Notes under the pieces: model-generated
The model's input: only the letters and a program-made list of their open reading frames with translations
Database searches by the model: none
Told to the model about the DNA's origin: nothing
In this document: in pieces, positions 58,213 through 64,000 of the stretch
Position numbering within the stretch: the first letter of the stretch is position 1
Layout of the letters: the number at the start of each line of letters is the position of its first letter
Translations under genes and position numbers: made by a program
From: Camillea tinctor
Taxonomy: Eukaryota > Ascomycota > Sordariomycetes > Xylariales > Xylariaceae
Direction: 5' to 3'
Assembly: GCA_022578605.1 (NCBI GenBank)
Contig: MU394057.1
Location: 558,001 to 622,000 of the forward strand
Length of the DNA stretch: 64,000 bases

Positions 58213-60069
58213 ATGGCACAACCCATGTACAGCAGTTATGCTGCCAATGGCCAGTCCAGGGAATCTCCACATACACCCCCTGTGGTCCGCCGCAAGCCCG
58301 TCCCTACTCCCTCCAATACCAATGATACCCCTTCTCAACTATACGATGGCGTTCTGGATGATCTATTAGACGACTATCTTGAGACGCCCAACTCAACGGG
58401 AAAGCATGAGCAGCCAATCCCTAAAACCCCCAAGGAGGTCACAGAGACATCTACTGCCAGGGCGAGAGAATGGAAACTGGATACTCCTCCTCCAATGCCT
58501 CCAATGCCTCAAAGACAGCTTTCAGCACCACTTGTTTCCAGCCCCTCGGTCATATCCATCGCTTCGACTGAAACATCAAGTACAGAGGTCGCAGGCTCAT
58601 CGCGGTCAATATGGAAGACCGCCGTGGATGAAACTCTCTACTTTGCTGGTGGCCTCATCTCACATCCTTTCGAGTCAACTAAGCATTTTAGCATTCTTCG
58701 CCATTCTCCTGGCTTGGTCCTCTATAAAGGCCCATCTACAAGTGTCACCATTTCCATCTTCGGTGATAAGCCAACACCTACTGATAGGACTCTATGGCTT
58801 CAGCGGAAAGGGTATTCGGGGAACATGGGCATGGCTGCCAGTACAATGTTTGGCACGACGGGGAACTGGATAGACGTCACACCCTCATTCGAGGCGTCCG
58901 CTGTTGATATTCCCGAGTCGGACGAACGGGCAATACAGAGAGATATAAAGAAGTTTTCGAAAAGAGCCGCAGCCACTGGAAACAAGCGCCTCGCCAAACA
59001 CATCATCCAGGAAACATGTATGGTACGCATTCCAGCCTCAGCATCCGATGGTTACATGCGCATAGTCATGTGTACCGGTGAGGGCTCCAAGAAAACCCTT
59101 TGCCCATCACCAGTGTTTCGAATCGCTAGCATGTCCTCAGACGTGAGCGTGCTTCGGGGCGCAAGTCTTACCACCATGCCTCTCGAAATCGGACTGAAGG
59201 TGGCATCGACGGTAGGCACCCAAGTAGTGCAGAGATACGTGGGGCCAGCTCAGGCCATTGTGCAAAACGGAATCAAGAGACTTCAGCCAGGATTCCTCGC
59301 GAAAGAAACTGAAAAGGTGGCCCTCGCCAAGTCTGGATTGAAGGGTCAGCTTGCTACGCTCGAGAGCAATTTCGATGCCTCCAGGGACGTCAGGTACGAT
59401 CCCTTTCACGAAGAGGGCACCCTCGAAGCACCGCCAGACATAATAGGTCCCGACTCCGGCCCGGAAGCCCCTTTTCCCATCCACATGAGCGGAAAGGTAG
59501 CCCGGGGCACGGGTCAAAGCTCAGCCCAGACCGGCATCCCCACCGCCAACCTGAGCGACGTATCCAAGGACCTCCTGTTGCGTCTCAACGGCATATACAT
59601 CGGCTGGGCCGCCGTGCTGCCGACCCTCAACCTCGACGCCTCGCACAACGACTGGTACGAGTGCCTCATCAGCATCGGGCCCTCCCCGCACGCAGCGCCC
59701 CAGGTCGTCGGCCGCAACGTGGCCCGCGTGCACATCATCCACGACTTCGAGGGCGCCACCTTCTTCGACGCCAAGCTCAAGGTCGTCCTCATGGCGTTCC
59801 TGCGGCCCGCGCCCGCCGACGCCGCGCGCGACACCGACATCGCCGTCGCGAGCCTGAGCCGCGCGAACTGGCAGCTCGCGCCGACGCTGGACCGCATGGA
59901 GACCCTGCGCGCCCAGAAGACCGCGGCGGAGCACTACGTCGACGTGCGGGCGCAGGTGCAGCGGCGCGTGGATAGCGTGCCCCTCCACCGGGCGGGCGTG
60001 CGCACCGCGGGCGCGGAGATGAAGGACCGCGCGTATGGGCGTGGGGGGCTGTATATCAGACGGAGATGA
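58213..60069 (+). CDS. Protein with C-terminal riboflavin-kinase-like domain
   Basis: Single exon, 618 residues, started in CACCATGGC. Residues 1-130 are disordered and Pro/Ser-rich (HTPPVVRRKPVPTPS, DDLLDDYLETP). Residues 130-420 form an unknown fungal domain (WKTAVDETLYFAGGLISHPFES, then HSPGLVLYKG). Residues about 421-560 align with eukaryotic riboflavin kinase: SGKVARGTGQSSAQTGIPTAN (PTAN at 443-446), GIYIGWAAV, SIGPSP, VHIIHDFEGATFFDAKL and FLRP. In true kinases a Glu stands three residues before the HI.H.F histidine region (MET-HI); here Arg505 occupies that place, so the domain may be inactive. Third-position GC rises sharply after about codon 430. FMN binding or a structural role is possible; function unknown. 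Confidence 0.85.
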   Translation: MAQPMYSSYAANGQSRESPHTPPVVRRKPVPTPSNTNDTPSQLYDGVLDDLLDDYLETPNSTGKHEQPIPKTPKEVTETSTARAREWKLDTPPPMPPMPQRQLSAPLVSSPSVISIASTETSSTEVAGSSRSIWKTAVDETLYFAGGLISHPFESTKHFSILRHSPGLVLYKGPSTSVTISIFGDKPTPTDRTLWLQRKGYSGNMGMAASTMFGTTGNWIDVTPSFEASAVDIPESDERAIQRDIKKFSKRAAATGNKRLAKHIIQETCMVRIPASASDGYMRIVMCTGEGSKKTLCPSPVFRIASMSSDVSVLRGASLTTMPLEIGLKVASTVGTQVVQRYVGPAQAIVQNGIKRLQPGFLAKETEKVALAKSGLKGQLATLESNFDASRDVRYDPFHEEGTLEAPPDIIGPDSGPEAPFPIHMSGKVARGTGQSSAQTGIPTANLSDVSKDLLLRLNGIYIGWAAVLPTLNLDASHNDWYECLISIGPSPHAAPQVVGRNVARVHIIHDFEGATFFDAKLKVVLMAFLRPAPADAARDTDIAVASLSRANWQLAPTLDRMETLRAQKTAAEHYVDVRAQVQRRVDSVPLHRAGVRTAGAEMKDRAYGRGGLYIRRR

Positions 60070-61652
60070 AGGAAGAATGCACACGCGGGTTCGTGGTGTT
60101 CTCGGGAGGGAGGATGAGAAGATGAGAAGAAGAGGTAATTCTGGCCTGTCTGATTACATAGGTAGGGCACGGCATAATGTTAATAGAGTAATACCCCCAA
60201 CCGGAAGTACGGTGTTTTTTTTTTAGTGTTTTATGCTTCAGGGCGATTCGTGTCGCTTAGATACGGATATGATGCACACTTTGCTGGTATTAAAAATATC
60301 AGTCTTGATCATACTCCCTTCGAGGGGGTTCTTCGTGAATATGGTAGAGCTTCAGTCCCGAACCTCTCGACTCCTGCCATGCCTGTCCAAACAGAGATCT
60401 ACCTATTGGCTATGTATGTAACAAGCTATTGGGCAATGTGAAGGATTTCCGTGTGCCCTTCAAAATCTCTTGTTTCCATAGTCATCTTCCCCCTCCGAGG
60501 GGGAAGGTTGTTGTTACAAGCTACGAGCTGTGCAGTGTAGTACTATCTCCTCCATTTAAGTGGTGCATGAAATATTACATGTAGGACGAAAAAAACGACC
60601 CAGTTGTTGCATGGTATTATAGCCGTTCTTTGTTCTTTGAGTGTTATCAATATTATCATCATAGAGAACCCAAGAGCAGTAAATACTATCATTACATTTT
60701 CTATATTATACGGAGTACGTTTATATTGAAGGACCCCAATGACTATTTTAGAACGTTGTAAAGCCCATAGGTCTTCAGCTTTTTGGATAGTCAAAGACGT
60801 ATGAATAGCCTCTAGTTCGAAAATAGCAACATAAATTACCTAGGTAAATAACGAAAAAAAAAGTTTAGCATGATCATATATAAGAGTAACTCCGAGAATA
60901 TTATTCATAACAAGTTCATAATAACTTACTAAGCAAGGGACTAGAAAGTAGCAATATCGCGACCAGACCTAGTAATGTGATTTGTAAGACATGTAGGTTA
61001 GTAGGTTAGAATGCATCTACTAGATAAGCAGATGTGTCTCAAGCCCACTTTGCTTGTCTTATAGGGTTTAGTGAGGGATAGGTTAGCTTAGTGATGAGTC
61101 CTGCAAGACATGGATAGATTCAATATATAGATTCATTTGAGGCACTAACTCGGTGGAATTAATAAAGCTGAAGGCATTCTATTACTTGTTTTCCCCTTGC
61201 TTTGTGATATATAATACAGAACTGATCCTAAGCACGCAATTGAAAAAACAAATAGTTATTCGATTTCTTTGTATTTTGTTCGTCATATTAACTCCCACAT
61301 ATCCTCCGTTCAGCTCTCATCCGCTTTGAGCTGTATGCCGAATTAGGAAGCTCCTGGTAGGGTACACAGGAATATTGAATATTTGCCTTTTCCCGCAGCC
61401 TATCGCGCGCTGGAGAATACCAAAATAGTGGAGTCTATAATCGCTTTTTGGGTATAGTAAGCCACCAGAAATGCAACAATATCGTTATATCAGCAATAGC
61501 TGCTATCAACTAAGACAAGGGGCTAACTTAGAGAATGGAAGGCTTCGGAAGAATATCGTAGAACTTATCACTACTCATCTTCGCTTTCTTCCCTCTCTCC
61601 CTTCTTCCCTATTTTCATTCGTCTCTTTTTGACAACCGGCACCGGCTTCACC
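60070..61652. other. Intergenic region, 1.58 kb
   Basis: AT-rich DNA with no supported gene. A CCTAGGTA step lies near 60840. The right end holds a CT-rich leader before the transporter ATG. Confidence 0.6.
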
Positions 61653-63321
61653 ATGGCCTCTCCGGTGGTATACGGAGAAAGCCGTTCGGCGAAGAATCCT
61701 AAGGGCGACACGGCTTCTGAGCGCATTATCATCGAAGGCTCCGATGCCAACGCCGATGGCGGGAATGAGTCCTATGATGTTGGAGGGGATAGCGATGCCG
61801 TGCGGCGGCTCCGGCTCAAGGTTGATTTGCGTCTATGTACCATCGCCGGGATACTGTGTTCCCTCAACCTGCTTGATTCTGGAGTCATCAGCTCGGCCTC
61901 AGTAACGTCTATGCCGTCGGACCTAGGCCTCACAGGAAATCGGTTCAGTATTAGTATATTTATCTTCACTATCAGCTCTATCGCATTTCAGTTGCCTTCA
62001 ACGCTGGCGGTTCGGACTTACGGACCTAGGCTTTGGTTCGCATTCATCACGTTCAGCTTCGGTCTGATCACTATGTGCACTGCCTTCATTCAGACATGGC
62101 AACAAATGATTGCCTTGAGAGTCCTCCTTGGTATGGCTATGAGGTGAGTTTGCACCACACTCTGTTGCCGGAAGAGCCGGTCGCTTTTATAGTCAAGTGC
62201 TCTTTGTAGGCTTATATATCATCTGCTAACATATTCATAGTATGTCACACGATCCCTACTCACCATGATTCATTGATACCCTCGTATCTTAAGGTAGTTT
62301 TTAGTACTAACGTTTAGTAGGTGGTATATACCCGGGATTGACTTACTTGATTTCTACGTGGTATCCGAGAAGGGAGCAGCAGACACGCTTCGCATTTCTA
62401 CAGACCGGAGAAGTGATTATCCTTGCCACCGGAAGTATCGTTAATTTCGGCCTGAATCAGTTAGATGGGCGAGGTGGTCTAGCCGGCTGGCGGTACATGT
62501 TCTTGGTCCAAGGCATCATATCGATGGTCATTGGATGCGTCACCTATTTTTGGATCGTCGACTTCCCGGAAAATGCGCACCGGTCGTTCTGGTTCCTCAC
62601 TGAGGAGGAACAGAAGCTTGCCGTGGCCAGGATTAATGCGGATCGCAAGGACGTTGAACCGGACCCCTTTACTTGGGGGAAAGTGTTCATACATGCAAAA
62701 GACCCTAAGATCTACGGCTTTGCTTGCATGTTCTTCTTGCTGAACCTGGTGTCTACGTCGCTGTCGTATTTCCTCCCTATCATCCTACAAACCGGAATGG
62801 GATTTAGCGAGAACCAGTCGATCCTACTTTCTGCTCCACCTTACTACTACGCTGTGATACCGGTGCTCCTCTCGTCTTTCGTCGGGGATAAATATCGTCT
62901 CAGGGGCCCGGTTATCATATTCAACTGCGTCTGCCTTATTGTCGGATTTTGCATGCTTGGGTTCGCAAGTCAAGTTACTGTACGTTACGTTGGGACTTAT
63001 CTGGCCACTGGCGCATACGTGAGCAACTGGGCTGCCTTGAGCACATATCAAGCAAATAATGTTGCTGGGCAGTGGAAACGCGCTTTCACAGCCGCAGCCG
63101 TGACAGCAATGAATGGTGCTGGAGGTATTGCGGGAAGTTTCATTGTGAGATCGCAGGAAGCACCAAGGTATATAACGGCTATCTGGATATCGATTGGATC
63201 ACACATACTGATCATCGCTATTGTGTGTGGATTCTCTGCCTACTTCGTGATGGCGAATCGAAGAGCAGCAAAGGGGTTGACAACACTAGAAGGAATTGGT
63301 GGGTTCCGGTATACGCTCTAG
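61653..63321 (+). CDS. MFS transporter, Dal5 superfamily, with odd splice junction
   Basis: Starts in CACCATGGC. Two exons; the model that uses canonical sites and keeps frame is 61653..62130 and 62321..63321, 492 residues. It drops four residues of the conserved loop (LLGxxxxGxYPG). The donor GTGAGT at 62144 would keep those residues but leaves the frame one base out at the only acceptor. Typical blocks: LRLKVDLRLCTIAGILCSLNLLD, GIYPGLTYLISTWYPRREQQTR, LVQGIISMVIGCVTYFWIVDFPE, SYFLPIILQTGMGFSENQSILLSAPPY and FTAAAVTAMNGAGGIAGSFI. About twelve membrane segments. Such carriers import organic anions such as allantoate, nicotinate or biotin precursors. Convergent with the ferric-reductase-like gene. 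Confidence 0.85.
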
Positions 63322-63580
63322 AGTGGTTGGTTTTAGAACGCAATAGATAACGACGGATTACGAAGGTAATGAAAAAAAAAATGAATATGAATGCACGATT
63401 GGGGAAAATACCTATGGAGCAATACCTCTACACGCTATGATCAAACCAACAGTCTAGTTATATATCCATGGAAACGCCGACGATATACCCAAACGGCTGC
63501 CAACACCATGCAACGCCACAATTTCCCTTCAAAAAATATACCCAATAATAAACCAGTGAACCCACCCCGAATCTACTGTC

Positions 63581-64000
63581 TTACCACCCGAACTTCTCTA
63601 CTCTAAGGTTGATGTTGGCTCCTGATTTGGCCATTGTAGCACATGCATTTCTAACCGATCTATTGAGACCATCTGGGCCAGAAACTACCATACCAATTTC
63701 CCCCTGTGCCGTTGCTGTCAAGTCATCAATGTACGCTGAAATATCTGGCCTGCCTACTTCTTGGGTTGGTTCTGGTATCGTGATATGAACACCCGCATCG
63801 CGTAGCTCGTTTATTCTCTCCATTGGGACCCAGTGACGTTGGGGTCTGGAATGAATCACCCAGAGCAGATGCACAGCCCTCCTTCCTCGATGGACATGCG
63901 CAAGATCCCAGGCCATGGGGAAAACAACTGCGATCCCTGAACCGCCAGCTATGAGGACGGCGTTCTCGCTTGCTCGGAGCATGTTGAGAGGATCGGAAGA
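63581..64000 (-). CDS. Ferric-reductase-type NAD(P)H oxidoreductase, C-terminal part
   Basis: The frame is open to the right edge, so the N-terminal part lies outside the window; 139 residues are present. They form the end of the NAD-binding domain of the FRE/NADPH-oxidase superfamily: LIAGGSGIAVVFPMAWDL (pyridine-nucleotide glycine motif), HLLWVIHSRP, then GMVVSGPDGLNRSVRNACA and the closing EKFGW, where the final aromatic residue stacks on FAD. The missing part should carry the heme-binding membrane domain and FAD domain. The protein would reduce Fe(III) or Cu(II) at the plasma membrane, or be a related transmembrane reductase. Confidence 0.85.
   Translation of the reverse strand, partial: SSDPLNMLRASENAVLIAGGSGIAVVFPMAWDLAHVHRGRRAVHLLWVIHSRPQRHWVPMERINELRDAGVHITIPEPTQEVGRPDISAYIDDLTATAQGEIGMVVSGPDGLNRSVRNACATMAKSGANINLRVEKFGW

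Noticed and set aside
59521..60084. 187-codon minus-strand open frame
   Set aside because: Antisense to the GC-rich riboflavin-kinase-like domain; His/Val/Gly-rich composition is that of an artefact.

Overview
The window is nuclear DNA from a filamentous ascomycete fungus (Pezizomycotina). Most genes are broken by short GT-AG introns of about 50-110 bases with CTAAC/CTAAT branch points. The content is also typical: a HET-domain gene, a fungal STAND-type N-terminal domain with ankyrin repeats, Atg17, GH3 and GH47 enzymes, several anion:cation symporters of the Dal5 superfamily, and a MARVEL protein. A small secreted protein like the biotrophy-associated (BAS) effectors hints at a plant-associated Sordariomycete; that placement is an inference. 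I rebuilt exon structures by hand, requiring canonical splice sites and an open frame, and exon coordinates are given in each entry.

Left part (1-9.9 kb): the 3' end of a CocE/NonD hydrolase, a zinc-independent medium-chain reductase, a secreted PI-PLC-like enzyme and a MARVEL membrane protein. A 3.5 kb AT-rich gene desert follows. Two related copia-type LTR sequences lie here, one immediately behind the reductase and one in the desert.

9.9-16.6 kb is an accessory-looking stretch: a HET incompatibility protein, a six-cysteine BAS-like secreted protein, a PEBP protein and a four-exon ankyrin protein. 17.7-22 kb holds a secreted GH3 beta-glucosidase convergent with an aldo/keto reductase.

22.6-39.6 kb contains two separate head-to-head pairs of an Fe(II)/2-oxoglutarate dioxygenase (TauD/TfdA family) and a Dal5-superfamily transporter. 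The first pair looks like a Jlp1-like sulfonate dioxygenase with a Soa1-like transporter, which would make a sulfonate uptake and desulfonation module. The second pairs a different TauD subfamily with a Liz1/Fen2-like transporter. Between them lie a PX-associated/DUF3818 protein, a small secreted protein and a mitochondrial carrier-like protein.

40-64 kb is mostly housekeeping: a GH47 mannosidase, a 67-residue protein with an MGC lipidation start, a secreted HExxH metalloprotease, an unknown acidic protein, an Mpv17/PMP22 protein, a triple CbbX-type AAA+ protein, Atg17, a protein ending in a riboflavin-kinase-like domain that appears to lack the catalytic glutamate, a third Dal5-type transporter, and the C-terminal part of a ferric-reductase-type protein cut by the right edge. 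No rRNA, confident tRNA, CRISPR or polyketide/nonribosomal-peptide core gene was seen.
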